Of a stretch of 64,000 bases of DNA, positions 44,409-55,292 are shown piece after piece. Source of the DNA: an uncultured Clostridia bacterium (lineage in GTDB: Bacteria; Bacillota; Clostridia; Christensenellales; CAG-138); contig CALVWJ010000003.1 in assembly GCA_944366945.1 (NCBI GenBank), positions 98,370 through 162,369 of the forward strand, in the 5' to 3' direction. The notes beneath the pieces are model-generated. The model worked only from the letters and a program-made list of their open reading frames with translations. It did no database searches and was not told the DNA's origin. Each line of letters opens with the position of its first letter. Within the stretch, counting starts at the first letter, position 1. A program made the translations under genes and the position numbers.

Positions 44409-45856
44409 GCATGCATGAGATCCATGAAGAGTGCGGCGTGTTCGGCGTATATGCGCAGGAGCGGGCAGATGTAGCTTCCCTTGCTTATTATGCGCTTTAT
44501 GCGCTGCAGCATCGCGGGCAGGAGAGCTGCGGCATCGTTGTAAACGATGACGGGCTGTTCAGCTATCATAAGGACAACGGACTTGTCAACGAGGTGTTCC
44601 ACGCGGATACACTTGCGCGGCTCGGGCATGGCAACATCGCGGTAGGCCATGTGCGCTATGGCACTACGGGCGGGCGCGAGCGCAGCAACGCGCAACCCAT
44701 TGTGGTAAACCATCGCAAGGGGCGCATGGCGATCGCGCACAACGGCAACCTGGTAAATTCCCAGGAGCTGCGGGAGGAGCTGGAGCTTGGCGGCGCCATT
44801 TTCCAAACCACCAGCGACACGGAGGCTATCGCCTATGTGATCGTGCAGGAGCGGCTCAAGACGGCGTCCATCGAAGAGGCGGTGAGCCAAGCGATGGACA
44901 AGCTTGAGGGCGCATATTCCCTGGTGCTCACTTCGCCCACCAAGCTCATCGGCGTGCGCGACCCGCACGGATTCCGCCCGCTCTGCATCGGAAAAACGCG
45001 CAGCGGCGCATATGTGCTTGCATCGGAAAGCTGCGCCCTTGACGCGGTTGGTGCGGATTTCCTGCGCGATGTTGAACCGGGCGAGATCGTCGTAATCGAT
45101 AAAAACGGCATAAGCACGCGCACGGAGCATTGCAACCAGTGTGATTCGGCGCTCTGCGTGTTTGAGTTTATCTATTTCTCGCGTCCCGATTCCGTTGTGG
45201 ATGGCAGCTCTGTGCACGTTGCCCGCCAGCGCGCGGGCGCATTCCTTGCGCTCGAACACCCTGTGCAGGCGGATATCGTGATCGGCGCGCCGGATTCCGG
45301 CCTCGATGCTGCGCTCGGATTCGCACGCCAATCCGGAATTCCCTATGATATTGGGCTGTTGAAGAATAAGTACATTGGGCGCACGTTCATTTCCCCCACA
45401 CAGGAAATGCGGGAGAATGAAGTCAAGATCAAATTGAATGCGATCCGCTCCGTGGTGGAAGGAAAGCGCGTTGTGCTGGTAGATGATTCCATCGTTCGCG
45501 GCACGACCAGCCTTCGCACGGTGCGCCTGCTGCGCCAAGCGGGGGCAACAGAGGTACATATGCGCATTTCAGCGCCGCCCTTTGTGAACCCTTGCTACTA
45601 TGGAACTGATATCAGCTCCAAGGAAAACTTGATTGCAACCAACCATACGGTTCCCGAAATCGCCAAGATCATCGAGGCGGACAGCCTTGGGTTCCTCAGC
45701 ATGGAGAACGTAACCAAGCTGGCCGTTGGATGCAAATGCGGCTTCTGCACGGCCTGCTTCGGCGGGAAATACCCGACGCGGGAGCCTTCCAACACCAAAA
45801 AGGACCGTTTTGCCTATAAAATCAGTGAAAGCGAGGAACGCGGGTATGGAAAATAA
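44405..45856 (+). CDS. purF: Amidophosphoribosyltransferase
   Basis: 483 aa. The short propeptide (residues 1-9) precedes the Ntn catalytic Cys10 in [10 protein letters not shown], with the glutaminase domain to about 235 and HRGQESCGI. The PRTase domain has [14 protein letters not shown] (PRPP loop). The C-terminal [16 protein letters not shown] holds the [4Fe-4S] cysteines found in oxygen-sensitive Bacillus-type PurF. It performs the first committed step, PRPP plus glutamine to phosphoribosylamine. It overlaps purC by 4 nt and purM by 11 nt. Confidence 0.97.
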   Translation: MSMHEIHEECGVFGVYAQERADVASLAYYALYALQHRGQESCGIVVNDDGLFSYHKDNGLVNEVFHADTLARLGHGNIAVGHVRYGTTGGRERSNAQPIVVNHRKGRMAIAHNGNLVNSQELREELELGGAIFQTTSDTEAIAYVIVQERLKTASIEEAVSQAMDKLEGAYSLVLTSPTKLIGVRDPHGFRPLCIGKTRSGAYVLASESCALDAVGADFLRDVEPGEIVVIDKNGISTRTEHCNQCDSALCVFEFIYFSRPDSVVDGSSVHVARQRAGAFLALEHPVQADIVIGAPDSGLDAALGFARQSGIPYDIGLLKNKYIGRTFISPTQEMRENEVKIKLNAIRSVVEGKRVVLVDDSIVRGTTSLRTVRLLRQAGATEVHMRISAPPFVNPCYYGTDISSKENLIATNHTVPEIAKIIEADSLGFLSMENVTKLAVGCKCGFCTACFGGKYPTREPSNTKKDRFAYKISESEERGYGK

Positions 45857-46886
45857 GCAAAGCCACAGCGCGAGCTACCGCGCTGCGGGCGTGGATATTG
45901 AAGCCGGCTATAAGGCCGTGGAGCTGATGAAGCAGCACGTGGCGCGCACGATGATCCCGGGCGTTGTTTCGGATATCGGTGGCTTTGGCGGCCTGTTCGC
46001 GCCGGATCTTTCCGGCATCTGCGAACCGGTTCTGGTAAGCGGCACGGACGGCGTTGGAACAAAGCTTAAAATCGCTTTCAAGATGGATAAGCACGACACG
46101 GTGGGGATCGACTGCGTTGCCATGTGTGTCAACGATGTGGCCTGCGCAGGTGCAAAGCCGCTGTTCTTCCTCGATTATGTCGCCGTGGGCAAAAACGAGC
46201 CCGAGCGCGTTGCGGCGATCGTTTCGGGCGTAGCGGAAGGCTGCGTGCAGGCGGGCTGCGCACTCATCGGCGGAGAAACCGCGGAGATGCCGGGCTTTTA
46301 TGGGGAAAAGGAATACGACCTTGCGGGCTTTTCCGTGGGCCTTGGCGATAAATCCAAGCTTTTGACAGGGGAAACCGTGCAGGCGGGAGATGCCATCCTC
46401 GCTCTTGCATCCAGCGGCGTGCATTCCAATGGCTTTTCGCTGGTGCGCCGGGTGTTTGCTGTGGAGCACCGGGATCTTTCCGTATATTCGGAAGAACTTG
46501 GGGCCACGATCGGCGAAGCGCTTCTTACCCCGACGCGCATCTACGTCAAACCGCTGTCCGCACTCATGCAGGCGGTTCAAGTTAAAGCAGCAGCGCATAT
46601 TACCGGCGGCGGCTTTTATGAAAACATCCCGCGCTGCCTGCCCAAGGGGCTTTCGGCGAAAATCGAGCGCCGCGCGGTGGAGGTACTGCCGGTATTCCAT
46701 ATGATTCAGCGCCTTGGCGATATCCCGGAACGCGATATGTTTAACACCTTCAATATGGGCGTTGGTATGTGCGTGGTCGTCCCGCAGGCGGAGGCTGACG
46801 CCGCTGTGCGCTCTTTGGAAGCAAGCGGTGTGCATGCATATGCGCTGGGCGAGGTCGTGCCGGGCGAGGGCGTTGCGATATGCTGA
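45846..46886 (+). CDS. purM: Phosphoribosylformylglycinamidine cyclo-ligase (AIR synthetase)
   Basis: 346 aa from the ATG at 45846, which overlaps the end of purF; GAGGAA lies about 12 nt upstream. Hallmarks are [65 protein letters not shown] and [16 protein letters not shown]. It converts FGAM to AIR using ATP. It overlaps the next gene, purN, by 7 nt. A longer reading from 45726 is inside purF and is not used. Confidence 0.97.
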   Translation: MENKQSHSASYRAAGVDIEAGYKAVELMKQHVARTMIPGVVSDIGGFGGLFAPDLSGICEPVLVSGTDGVGTKLKIAFKMDKHDTVGIDCVAMCVNDVACAGAKPLFFLDYVAVGKNEPERVAAIVSGVAEGCVQAGCALIGGETAEMPGFYGEKEYDLAGFSVGLGDKSKLLTGETVQAGDAILALASSGVHSNGFSLVRRVFAVEHRDLSVYSEELGATIGEALLTPTRIYVKPLSALMQAVQVKAAAHITGGGFYENIPRCLPKGLSAKIERRAVEVLPVFHMIQRLGDIPERDMFNTFNMGVGMCVVVPQAEADAAVRSLEASGVHAYALGEVVPGEGVAIC

Positions 46887-47491
46887 AGCAGCGCATTGCC
46901 GTGCTGGTTTCGGGCGGCGGGACGAACCTTGAGGCGCTGCTGCAAGCGGAGCGCGCAGGTGCGATCCCGCATGGCGAGATCGTGCTTGTGGTTGCCTCCA
47001 ACCCGGAGGCATATGCGCTCAAACGGGCGGAAAACCATGGCGTAGCACATGCGGCTGTAAACAGAAAAGAATTGGGAGCAGAAGCGTTTGAAGCCGAGAT
47101 TGCGGCACTCCTTGGCGAATATGCCATCGACGTGGTGGTGCTTGCGGGATTCTTGAGCATTTTGAGCGCGCAATTCGTGCGGCGCTGGCCGAACCGCATC
47201 TTGAATGTGCACCCATCGTTGATCCCGTCGTTTTGCGGGAAGGGATGCTATGGGCTGCATGTGCATGAGAAGGCGCTCGCCTATGGCGTAAAGGTAACGG
47301 GCGCAACGGTGCACCTGGTCAACGAGGTGCCCGATGGCGGGAAAATCCTGCTGCAAAAGGCAGTGGAGGTTCAGCCGGGGGATACGCCGGAAACGCTGCA
47401 GCGCCGCGTGATGGAGGAAGCGGAATGGCAGCTCCTGCCGCGCGCAGTGGAGCTGGTTTGCTGCGCGCTTTCTGAGGGAAGGGAGATTTAA
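46880..47491 (+). CDS. purN: Glycinamide ribonucleotide formyltransferase
   Basis: 203 aa. The phosphate loop [15 protein letters not shown] is at the start. The folate and catalytic residues are in [17 protein letters not shown] (Asn, His) and [19 protein letters not shown] (Asp). It transfers a formyl group from 10-formyl-THF to GAR. FolD, encoded at the operon end, supplies the cofactor. It overlaps purM by 7 nt and is followed by the IMP cyclohydrolase gene after one base. Confidence 0.96.
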   Translation: MLKQRIAVLVSGGGTNLEALLQAERAGAIPHGEIVLVVASNPEAYALKRAENHGVAHAAVNRKELGAEAFEAEIAALLGEYAIDVVVLAGFLSILSAQFVRRWPNRILNVHPSLIPSFCGKGCYGLHVHEKALAYGVKVTGATVHLVNEVPDGGKILLQKAVEVQPGDTPETLQRRVMEEAEWQLLPRAVELVCCALSEGREI

Positions 47492-47492
47492 C

Positions 47493-48209
47493 GTGCAAAC
47501 GCAGGAAATACAGAAAATCTTACAGGAAAACGGCTATGTTGGCCGCGGTGTGCTTATGGGCCTGTGCCCATCCGGCCGCCGCGCCGCGATGGCATATTTC
47601 ATCATGGGGCGCAGCGAGAACAGCCAGAACCGCGTCTTCGTTGCGGATGGAGAAGGGCTTACCATCCATCCTTTCGATGCGGCGAAGGTTGCGGATCCGC
47701 GCCTTATCATCTATTCCCCGGTGCGCGTGCTGGGGCAGACTACCATCGTCACAAACGGCGATCAGACGGATACGGTCTATGACTTCCTCGCTGCGGGGAA
47801 AACGTTTGAAGAGGCGCTGCGCACGCGCTGCTTTGAGCCGGATGCACCGAACTTCACCCCGCGCATCAGCGGCATGATGACCGTTGCAGATGGCGGATGC
47901 GCATATCGGCTCTCTATTTTAAAAAGCGCGGACGCCGCAGGCAGCGCCTGCCTGCGCCAAACGTTTGAATATGCGGAGCCTCTTGCAGGGATCGGGCACT
48001 TGATCCATACTTACCGCAAGGATGGGAATCCGCTTCCTTCCTTTGCAGGGGAACCGGAACAGGTGGCGATTCCGGAAGATGCGGATGCGTTTGCGGATTG
48101 CCTGTGGGAAAGCCTGGATGCGCGCTATAAGGTTGCCCTTTTCGTGCGCACGATCGACCTTGCAAGCGGCGCTGCGCAAACGCGCATCATCAACAAGCAT
48201 GTGAAGTAA
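47493..48209 (+). CDS. IMP cyclohydrolase, archaeal PurO-like type
   Basis: 238 aa from a GTG at 47493 (AGGGAAGGGAG upstream). The sequence resembles the IMP_cyclohyd (PurO) family: NGYVGRGVLMGLCPSGRR, FIMGRSENSQNRVF, IYSPVRVLGQ and VTNGDQTDTVYDFL. This family closes FAICAR to IMP. It sits between purN and a formyltransferase gene that lacks its own cyclohydrolase domain, which supports the assignment. It differs from the bacterial norm, in which one bifunctional PurH does both steps. Confidence 0.88.
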   Translation: MQTQEIQKILQENGYVGRGVLMGLCPSGRRAAMAYFIMGRSENSQNRVFVADGEGLTIHPFDAAKVADPRLIIYSPVRVLGQTTIVTNGDQTDTVYDFLAAGKTFEEALRTRCFEPDAPNFTPRISGMMTVADGGCAYRLSILKSADAAGSACLRQTFEYAEPLAGIGHLIHTYRKDGNPLPSFAGEPEQVAIPEDADAFADCLWESLDARYKVALFVRTIDLASGAAQTRIINKHVK

Positions 48210-48219
48210 GGAGGACGGC

Positions 48220-49401
48220 ATGAAGGAATTGGAACTTAAGTATGGCTGCAACCCCAACCAGAAGCCTGCGCGCATTTTTATGGAGCAAGGCGAGCTGCCC
48301 ATCAAAGTGCAGAACGGGCGGCCCGGGTATATCAACCTGCTGGATGCGTTCAACGGCTGGCAGCTTGTGCGGGAGCTTAAAGCAGCGCTTAATATGCCGG
48401 CGGCAACCTCGTTTAAGCATGTGAGCCCGGCGGGCGCGGCAGTGGGCGTGCCGCTCAATGAAACGCTCCGCCGGATCTATTTTGCAGATGAGATCCCGGG
48501 GCTTGCGGATTCGCCGCTTGCAACCGCCTATGTGCGCGCGCGCGGTGCGGACAGGATGTCCTCTTTCGGCGACTTTGTTGCCCTTTCGGATGTGTGCGAT
48601 GTCGCAACGGCGCGCGCCTTGCAGCACGAGGTCTCCGATGGCGTAATTGCGCCGGGATATGCCCCCGAGGCGCTTGCAATCCTCAAAACAAAGAAAAAGG
48701 GAAACTATGTGGTTCTTGAAATCGACCCGACTTATGAGCCTGCGCCCATCGAGCGCAAGCAGGTGTTCGGCATTACGTTTGAACAGGGGCGCAATACGGC
48801 CACCTTCGACGAAAACACATTTGCAAACATCGTTACAAAGAGCAAAACGCTTCCGGAATCTGCAAAACGGGATTTGATCGTAGCGCTCATTGCGCTTAAG
48901 TATACGCAGTCCAACTCCGTGTGCTTTGCAAAGGATGGACAGACCATCGGCGTGGGCGCGGGGCAGCAATCCCGCATCCACTGCACGCGCATCGCCGGCA
49001 GCAAGGCCGACCTTTGGCACCTGCGCCAGCATGAAAAAACGCTTTCCCTGCCGTTCCGCGCGGATGTAAAGCGGCCGGACCGGGACAACGCGATCGACGT
49101 TTATCTTTCTGATGAGCCGGAAGAGGTCCTCGCAGACGGCTGCTGGCAGCGCCTGTTTACTGAGCGGCCCGCGCCGTTTACGAAGGAAGAAAAGCGCGCC
49201 TATCTCGATGCGATTTCGGATGTTGCATTGGGAAGCGATGCGTTTTTCCCGTTTTCGGACAATATCGAGCGGGCAAAGCGCAGCGGCGTGCGCTATATTG
49301 CGCAGCCCGGCGGCTCCGTGCGGGATGATCTCGTGATCGAAGCCTGCGACGCACACGGCATTGTTATGGCCTTTACGGGCCTTAGGCTGTTCCATCATTG
49401 A
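48220..49401 (+). CDS. AICAR formyltransferase, stand-alone (lacks the cyclohydrolase domain of PurH)
   Basis: 393 aa, against about 510-530 aa for bifunctional PurH. It begins directly in the AICAR transformylase fold (LELKYGCNPNQKPARIF) and has the catalytic Lys-His pair in TSFKHVSPAGAAVGVPL, DRMSSFGDFVALSDVCD, the C-terminal GAGQQSRIHCTRIAG and FFPFSDNIERAKRSGV. The N-terminal MGS-like inosinicase domain is absent. It adds the formyl group to AICAR; ring closure is left to the PurO-like protein encoded upstream. AAGGAGG precedes the ATG. Confidence 0.95.
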   Translation: MKELELKYGCNPNQKPARIFMEQGELPIKVQNGRPGYINLLDAFNGWQLVRELKAALNMPAATSFKHVSPAGAAVGVPLNETLRRIYFADEIPGLADSPLATAYVRARGADRMSSFGDFVALSDVCDVATARALQHEVSDGVIAPGYAPEALAILKTKKKGNYVVLEIDPTYEPAPIERKQVFGITFEQGRNTATFDENTFANIVTKSKTLPESAKRDLIVALIALKYTQSNSVCFAKDGQTIGVGAGQQSRIHCTRIAGSKADLWHLRQHEKTLSLPFRADVKRPDRDNAIDVYLSDEPEEVLADGCWQRLFTERPAPFTKEEKRAYLDAISDVALGSDAFFPFSDNIERAKRSGVRYIAQPGGSVRDDLVIEACDAHGIVMAFTGLRLFHH

Positions 49402-49420
49402 TAATAAGGAGGTAACGGCA

Positions 49421-50701
49421 TTGAAGGTCATGGTAATCGGCGGCGGCGGACGCGAGCACGCCATCATCAAGGCGATAAAGAAAAACCCGGATGTTGAAAC
49501 CATTTACGCGCTTCCGGGAAACGGCGGCATTGCGGCAGATGCGGTATGCGTGCCCATCGGCGCCAAGGAGATTGACAGGATTGCGGCCTTTGCAGAGGAG
49601 CAGGCGGTGGATTTTGCAATCGTTGCGCCGGATGACCCGCTGGCCCTTGGCGCAGTGGACCGGCTCCACGCACTCGGCATCCCCTGCTTTGGGCCTGATG
49701 CAAAGGCGGCTGAAATCGAAAGCAGCAAGGTATTTGCCAAAAATCTGATGCGCAAATACAATATCCCGACCGCAGCGTATGCCGTGTTCGAGGATCCGGA
49801 GACCGCGCTTGCGTATCTTCGGGGCGCGCGGTACCCTTCCGTCATCAAGGCGGATGGGCTTGCCCTCGGCAAGGGCGTAATCATCGCGCAGAATTATGTG
49901 GAAGCGCAAGCGGCGATCGAAACGATTATGCGCGAAAAGAAGTTTGGCGCGAGCGGTAGCCGCGTGGTGATAGAGGAATTCCTAACGGGCCCGGAGGTAT
50001 CTGTTCTGGCATTTACGGATGGGGAAACGCTTGTGCCGATGGTCTCTTCCATGGACCACAAGCGCGCGCTGGATGGCGACCTTGGCCCGAACACGGGCGG
50101 CATGGGTACCGTTGCACCAAACCCATATTATACGAAAAGAATCGCGGATACGTGTATGCAGACGATCTTCTTGCCCACGATCCGCGCCATGGCGGCGGAA
50201 GGCAGGCCATTCCGCGGCTGCCTCTATTTCGGGCTGATGCTCACCGCAGATGGCCCGAAGGTGATCGAATACAACTGCCGCTTTGGCGATCCGGAAACCC
50301 AAGTGGTTCTGCCGCTTCTCAAAAGCGACCTTTTAACCGTGATGATGGCGGTGGAAGAGGGACGCCTTGCGGAAACCCCTGTGGAATTCTTGGAGGATGC
50401 GGCATGCTGCGTGGTCGTCGCTTCGGGTGGATACCCGGGGGCATATGAAAGCGGGAAGCCGATCTCCTTCGCGGATACGCCTGCACTTCGTGAAGCAGTG
50501 GTGTATCATGCGGGCACCAAACGGGATGAAAGTGGCGCGCTTGTAACCGCGGGTGGCCGCGTGCTGGGGGTTACCGCCATAGCGGGCACGCTTGCGGAAG
50601 CTCGGGAAAAGGCCTACCATGCGGTGGAGGCAATCTCATTTGAAAACGCGTTCTATCGCAAAGACATCGGCGCACGCGCGCTCGCGGCAAACGCCAAATA
50701 A
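49421..50701 (+). CDS. purD: Phosphoribosylamine-glycine ligase (GAR synthetase)
   Basis: 426 aa from a TTG at 49421, chosen because AAGGAGGT lies 6-7 nt upstream; the ATG at 49361 lies inside the preceding gene. Hallmarks are KVMVIGGGGREHAIIKAI, ATP-grasp PSVIKADGLALGKGVIIA, VVIEEFLTGPEVSVLAF, LGPNTGGMGTVAPNPYY and YNCRFGDPETQVVLPLL. It makes GAR from phosphoribosylamine and glycine. Ten nt separate it from purL. Confidence 0.96.
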   Translation: MKVMVIGGGGREHAIIKAIKKNPDVETIYALPGNGGIAADAVCVPIGAKEIDRIAAFAEEQAVDFAIVAPDDPLALGAVDRLHALGIPCFGPDAKAAEIESSKVFAKNLMRKYNIPTAAYAVFEDPETALAYLRGARYPSVIKADGLALGKGVIIAQNYVEAQAAIETIMREKKFGASGSRVVIEEFLTGPEVSVLAFTDGETLVPMVSSMDHKRALDGDLGPNTGGMGTVAPNPYYTKRIADTCMQTIFLPTIRAMAAEGRPFRGCLYFGLMLTADGPKVIEYNCRFGDPETQVVLPLLKSDLLTVMMAVEEGRLAETPVEFLEDAACCVVVASGGYPGAYESGKPISFADTPALREAVVYHAGTKRDESGALVTAGGRVLGVTAIAGTLAEAREKAYHAVEAISFENAFYRKDIGARALAANAK

Positions 50702-50711
50702 AGGAGCTTGT

Positions 50712-53700
50712 ATGGTTTATCGTGTTTTTGTAGAAAAAAAACCAGCGCAGGCAAATGAAGCCAAGGCGCTCCTCAATGAGTTGCAGGCGCTGCTTGGCCT
50801 TTCCATGATTTCGGGCCTCCGGCTGTTTTACCGCTATGATGTGGAAGGGATTAGCGAGGCGCTGTTTCGCCAATGCATAACCACCGTATTCTCCGAGCCA
50901 CCGGTGGATGATGTATATGAAGCGCTGCCGGCGGCAAACAGCGCCGCCGTATTTGCGGTGGAATCCCTGCCGGGCCAGTTTGATCAGCGCGCAGACTCCG
51001 CGAGCCAGTGCATCCAGTTGATCTCCCAGGGGGAGCGCCCGCTCGTGCGCACGGCAAAGGTCTACATGCTCTTTGGCGCGGTGGATGAAGCTGCGCTTGC
51101 CGCTGTGAAGCATTATGTGATTAACCCCGTGGAATGCCGGGAAGCTTCGCTTGCGCCGGTTGAAACGCTGCAGGCTGCGCTGGAAGCGCCCGATAGCGTG
51201 GAGACGCTTGCGGGCTTTTTGGAGCTGGATCGGGAAGGGCTTGTTGCGCTCCATAAACGCCTTGGCCTAGCGATGGACCTTGACGATCTTCTTTGCTGCC
51301 AGCGCTATTTCCAAAGCGAAGGGCGCGCGCCCACGATCACCGAAGTGCGCGTGCTCGATACGTACTGGTCGGATCATTGCAGGCATACCACGTTTGGCAC
51401 ACGCCTTACGAACCTTACATTTGCGCATCCGCGTGCAGCGCAGACCTATGCCCGTTATGAGGAGATCCGCCGGGAGATGGGCGCGGAAAAACCCGTGACG
51501 CTCATGGATCTTGCAACGCGCGCAGCAAAATATTTGAAACAGACGGGGGCACTCAAACGCCTGGATGAATCGGATGAGATCAATGCCTGCACGGTGAAGA
51601 TCGATGTAAAAACCGATGCGGGGTGCGAACCTTATCTGCTGCTTTTTAAAAACGAAACCCACAACCACCCCACGGAAATCGAGCCGTTTGGCGGCGCTGC
51701 AACCTGCATTGGCGGCGCCATCCGCGATCCGCTTTCCGGGCGGGCATATGTTTATCAAGCTATGCGCTTGACCGGCGCAGCGGACCCGCTTTGCCCCGTT
51801 TCCGAAACGCTGCCTGGCAAGCTGCCGCAGCGCAAGATCGTAACCACGGCCGCGGCCGGGTATAGCTCCTATGGCAACCAGATTGGCCTTGCAACCGGGC
51901 TTGTGGACGAGCTTTACCACCCAGGCTATGCAGCAAAACGCATGGAGATCGGCGCGGTAGTGGGCGCGGCTCCTGCCAAGAACGTGCGGAGGGAAACGCC
52001 TGCGCCGGGCGATGTGGTCATCCTGCTTGGTGGGCGCACGGGGCGTGACGGATGCGGCGGCGCAACAGGCTCTTCCAAATCGCACAATACCAGTTCAATC
52101 GAAACCTGCGGCGCAGAGGTGCAAAAAGGCAATGCACCCGAAGAACGCAAACTTCAGCGCCTGTTCCGCAATCCGGAAGCCGCACGCCTCATCAAACGCT
52201 GCAACGATTTTGGAGCCGGTGGCGTGAGCGTTGCCGTAGGTGAGCTTGCGGACAGCCTTTGCATTGAGCTTGACGCAGTTCCCAAAAAATACGAGGGGCT
52301 CGATGGGACCGAGCTTGCGATCAGCGAATCCCAAGAGCGCATGGCGGTCGTGGTTGCAAGCGCGGACGCGGCGCGCTTCTGTGCGCTTGCGGCAACGGAG
52401 AACCTGGAGGCGACGATCGTTGCCACCGTGACCGATGACGGCCGCATGACCATGGATTGGAAGGGCAAGCGCATTGTGAATCTTTCCCGCGCGTTCCTTA
52501 ACACCAACGGCGCGCCCAAAGAAGCGAAAGCGCATGTGGTTGCGCCTAAACCGCCCCAAAGGCGCGAGGAAAGCGGGTTTGCTGAAACGTACCGCGCCAT
52601 GGCGAACGAACTCAACGTTTGCTCCAAACGCGGCCTTGCGGAGCGCTTTGATGCTACCATCGGCGCGGGCAGCGTGCTCATGCCGTTTGGCGGAAAACGG
52701 CAGCGCACGCCGGCGCAGGCCATGGCAGCGAAGATCCCCATGCTGCATGGGGACACAACGACCTGCTCCGTGATGGCCTGGGGGTTTGACCCGTTTGAAA
52801 GCGAATGCGATCCCTATCGTGGCGCCTATACGGCTGTTGCGCAGTCCGTTGCCAAGATAGTTGCAGCGGGCGCGCCGATTGCCAACTGCTATTTGACGTT
52901 CCAGGAATACTTTGAGAAGCTGGGCGAGAAACCGGAACGCTGGGGCAAGCCCGTGGCAGCGCTCCTTGGTGCGTTTGCGGCGCAGCTGGATCTTAAGATC
53001 GGCGCCATTGGGGGTAAGGACTCCATGAGCGGCTCCTTCAATGAAATTGATGTGCCGCCGACGCTCGTTTCCTTTGCGATTTCTACAGGCGATGTCAAGA
53101 ACATCATCTCGCCGGAATTCAAGCGCGCGGGCGCTCCGGTTTACCGCATTGCGGCGGATGTTGACGCCGATGGCATGCTTATCCCCGAAAGCCTCTGCGC
53201 CTGCCTTGCAAGTGTGGAACGGTTGATTCAAGAAGGTAAAGTTGTAAGCGCGTACGTATGCGCGCAAGGCGGTGCTGCGGAAGCCGTGCTCAAAATGTGC
53301 GTGGGTAACGGCTTTGGATTTGTGTTCGATGCGGGCGTTTCCCAAAATGTGCTGTTTGAAAAGCACCCGGCTTGCTTCGTGGTGGAGGCGGCAGGGGATG
53401 CGCTTGCAGAAGGGGAACTTCTCGGCCATGTCAGCGCGGAATCCACGCTGTGCTTTGGCGGCGAATCCATTGGCCTTGCTCTGCTGGAAGATGCATATGA
53501 AGGCAAGCTTGAGAGCGTGTTCCCCTGCAATATTGCCATGGAGGAAGAAGCGCTGCCCGCACCTTATTGGCGCGCAGAACGCTGGCCTGCGCCGCGGATC
53601 CGCAAAGAAGCGGCGCGCGCGCTCATCCCCGTGTTCCCAGGCACAAACTGCGAATACGATACGGCCCGGGCGTTCGAACGCGCGGGAATCGCCGCGGATG

Positions 53701-54410
53701 TGCTGGTGCTGCGCAATCTGAGCGCAGCAGACGTTGCACAGGCGGCGGAGGAATTCGCGCGCCGTGCGCAGCAGGCGGAGATCATCTTCATCCCGGGCGG
53801 CTTCTCCGGCGGCGATGAGCCAGATGGTTCCGGCAAGCTTATTACGGCATTTTTCCGCAACCCGCGCATCAAGGAGAGCGTGAACCAATTGCTCAACAAC
53901 CGCGATGGGCTGATGTGCGGCGTATGCAATGGGTTCCAAGCGCTCATTAAGCTTGGGTTGCTCCCCTATGGAGAGATCCGCGATGCAGATGCGCAAAGCC
54001 CAACCCTAACCTACAATGTAATCGGGCGGCATCAATCGAAAATTGTGCGCACGCGCGTATGCTCCAACAAATCGCCCTGGTTGATGCGCACCCAGCCGGA
54101 TGAAATCTATTCCGTTCCGATTTCCCATGGCGAAGGGCGCCTGCTCTGCAACGAAGCACAGCTGGTTGCGCTTGCAGAATCCGGTCAGATCGCCACGCAA
54201 TACGTTGACCTTTCCGGGACACCTACGATGCAGGTGCAGTTCAATCCAAACGGATCGGCCTGGGCCATTGAGGGCCTCACTTCGCCGGATGGCCGCATCC
54301 TAGGCAAGATGGGGCATTCCGAGCGCATCGGAGAAGGCTTGTATAAAAATGTAGAAGGTCGCTATGATATGCAGATCTTTGCATCGGCGGCAGACTACTT
54401 TAAACTTTGA
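50712..54410 (+). CDS. purL: Phosphoribosylformylglycinamidine synthase, single-chain
   Basis: 1,232 aa from the ATG at 50712 (AAAGGAGC); a reading from 50592 begins inside purD. The order is an N-terminal PurS-like region, a linker, two AIR-synthetase-type ATP domains (LDTYWSDHCRHTTFG, FKNETHNHPTEIEPFGG, GGRTGRDGCGGATGSS) and a C-terminal class I glutaminase (VFPGTNCEYDTARAF, catalytic Cys in CGVCNGFQAL, His/Glu in PISHGEGRL). This is the shorter single-chain type found in Clostridia, not the split PurS/Q/L of Bacillus. It converts FGAR to FGAM. Confidence 0.97.
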   Translation: MVYRVFVEKKPAQANEAKALLNELQALLGLSMISGLRLFYRYDVEGISEALFRQCITTVFSEPPVDDVYEALPAANSAAVFAVESLPGQFDQRADSASQCIQLISQGERPLVRTAKVYMLFGAVDEAALAAVKHYVINPVECREASLAPVETLQAALEAPDSVETLAGFLELDREGLVALHKRLGLAMDLDDLLCCQRYFQSEGRAPTITEVRVLDTYWSDHCRHTTFGTRLTNLTFAHPRAAQTYARYEEIRREMGAEKPVTLMDLATRAAKYLKQTGALKRLDESDEINACTVKIDVKTDAGCEPYLLLFKNETHNHPTEIEPFGGAATCIGGAIRDPLSGRAYVYQAMRLTGAADPLCPVSETLPGKLPQRKIVTTAAAGYSSYGNQIGLATGLVDELYHPGYAAKRMEIGAVVGAAPAKNVRRETPAPGDVVILLGGRTGRDGCGGATGSSKSHNTSSIETCGAEVQKGNAPEERKLQRLFRNPEAARLIKRCNDFGAGGVSVAVGELADSLCIELDAVPKKYEGLDGTELAISESQERMAVVVASADAARFCALAATENLEATIVATVTDDGRMTMDWKGKRIVNLSRAFLNTNGAPKEAKAHVVAPKPPQRREESGFAETYRAMANELNVCSKRGLAERFDATIGAGSVLMPFGGKRQRTPAQAMAAKIPMLHGDTTTCSVMAWGFDPFESECDPYRGAYTAVAQSVAKIVAAGAPIANCYLTFQEYFEKLGEKPERWGKPVAALLGAFAAQLDLKIGAIGGKDSMSGSFNEIDVPPTLVSFAISTGDVKNIISPEFKRAGAPVYRIAADVDADGMLIPESLCACLASVERLIQEGKVVSAYVCAQGGAAEAVLKMCVGNGFGFVFDAGVSQNVLFEKHPACFVVEAAGDALAEGELLGHVSAESTLCFGGESIGLALLEDAYEGKLESVFPCNIAMEEEALPAPYWRAERWPAPRIRKEAARALIPVFPGTNCEYDTARAFERAGIAADVLVLRNLSAADVAQAAEEFARRAQQAEIIFIPGGFSGGDEPDGSGKLITAFFRNPRIKESVNQLLNNRDGLMCGVCNGFQALIKLGLLPYGEIRDADAQSPTLTYNVIGRHQSKIVRTRVCSNKSPWLMRTQPDEIYSVPISHGEGRLLCNEAQLVALAESGQIATQYVDLSGTPTMQVQFNPNGSAWAIEGLTSPDGRILGKMGHSERIGEGLYKNVEGRYDMQIFASAADYFKL

Positions 54411-54433
54411 TCCAGAAAGGCGGTTGAAACGAT

Positions 54434-55273
54434 ATGGCGACCATCATCAGAGGAAAAGAGGTGGCCGAGCAGGTACTTTCGCAGGTAAAGGCGGATGTGG
54501 CGGCGCTCCTTGCGCGCGGCGTTACGCCGTGCCTTGCGGTGATCCTGGTGGGGGATGATCCCGCTTCGCGCATTTATGTTGGCAAGAAAAAAGAGAAATG
54601 CGCGGAACTTGGCATGCGTTCGCTGGAATTTACGTTACCGGCAGAAACCCAGGAGGAAGAGCTGCTTGCGCTCATTGCAAAACTCAACGCGGATGAAAGC
54701 GTGCATGGGATCCTCTGCCAGCTGCCGCTTCCCAAGCACCTTGACGAACAGACCATCGTGCGCGCAGTCGCGCCAAAAAAGGATGTGGATGGCTTTACCT
54801 GCCGCATTTCAGCGGATGCGCGGCGGGATCTTATGCCCTGCACGCCGGCAGGCGTTATGGAGATGTTAGCCTATGCGAATGTTTCCATCGCCGGAAAGCA
54901 CTGTGTCGTCGTAGGCCGCAGCAACATCGTGGGCAAACCCATGGCGGCGCTGCTCCTGCAGGCGGATGGCACGGTCACGATCTGCCATTCAAAAACGCGC
55001 GATTTGGCAAACATTACCCGGCAGGCAGACATCCTTGTTGCTGCGGTGGGGAAACCGCATTTTATCACGGCGGATATGGTTAAGGAAGGCGCAGTGGTGA
55101 TCGATGTCGGCGTAAACCGCGGCGCAGACAGGAAGGTAATCGGGGATGTTGATTTTGAAGCCGTGGAAAAGAAGGCTTCCATGATCACGCCCGTTCCAGG
55201 CGGCGTGGGCTTGATGACCATCGCCATGCTGATGAAGAACACCGTGCGCGCTGCGGCGCAGCAAAACCCATAA
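54434..55273 (+). CDS. folD: Bifunctional methylene-THF dehydrogenase / methenyl-THF cyclohydrolase
   Basis: 279 aa. Catalytic Tyr/Lys are in [16 protein letters not shown], the substrate loop in [15 protein letters not shown] and the key Asp in KDVDGFTC. The NADP-binding part is [17 protein letters not shown], and the closing motif is [15 protein letters not shown]. It makes 10-formyl-THF precursors consumed by PurN and the AICAR formyltransferase. AGAAAGGCGG precedes the ATG. Its place inside the pur operon matches this demand. Confidence 0.96.
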   Translation: MATIIRGKEVAEQVLSQVKADVAALLARGVTPCLAVILVGDDPASRIYVGKKKEKCAELGMRSLEFTLPAETQEEELLALIAKLNADESVHGILCQLPLPKHLDEQTIVRAVAPKKDVDGFTCRISADARRDLMPCTPAGVMEMLAYANVSIAGKHCVVVGRSNIVGKPMAALLLQADGTVTICHSKTRDLANITRQADILVAAVGKPHFITADMVKEGAVVIDVGVNRGADRKVIGDVDFEAVEKKASMITPVPGGVGLMTIAMLMKNTVRAAAQQNP

Positions 55274-55292
55274 CAGGAGGAAAAGAAAACCC

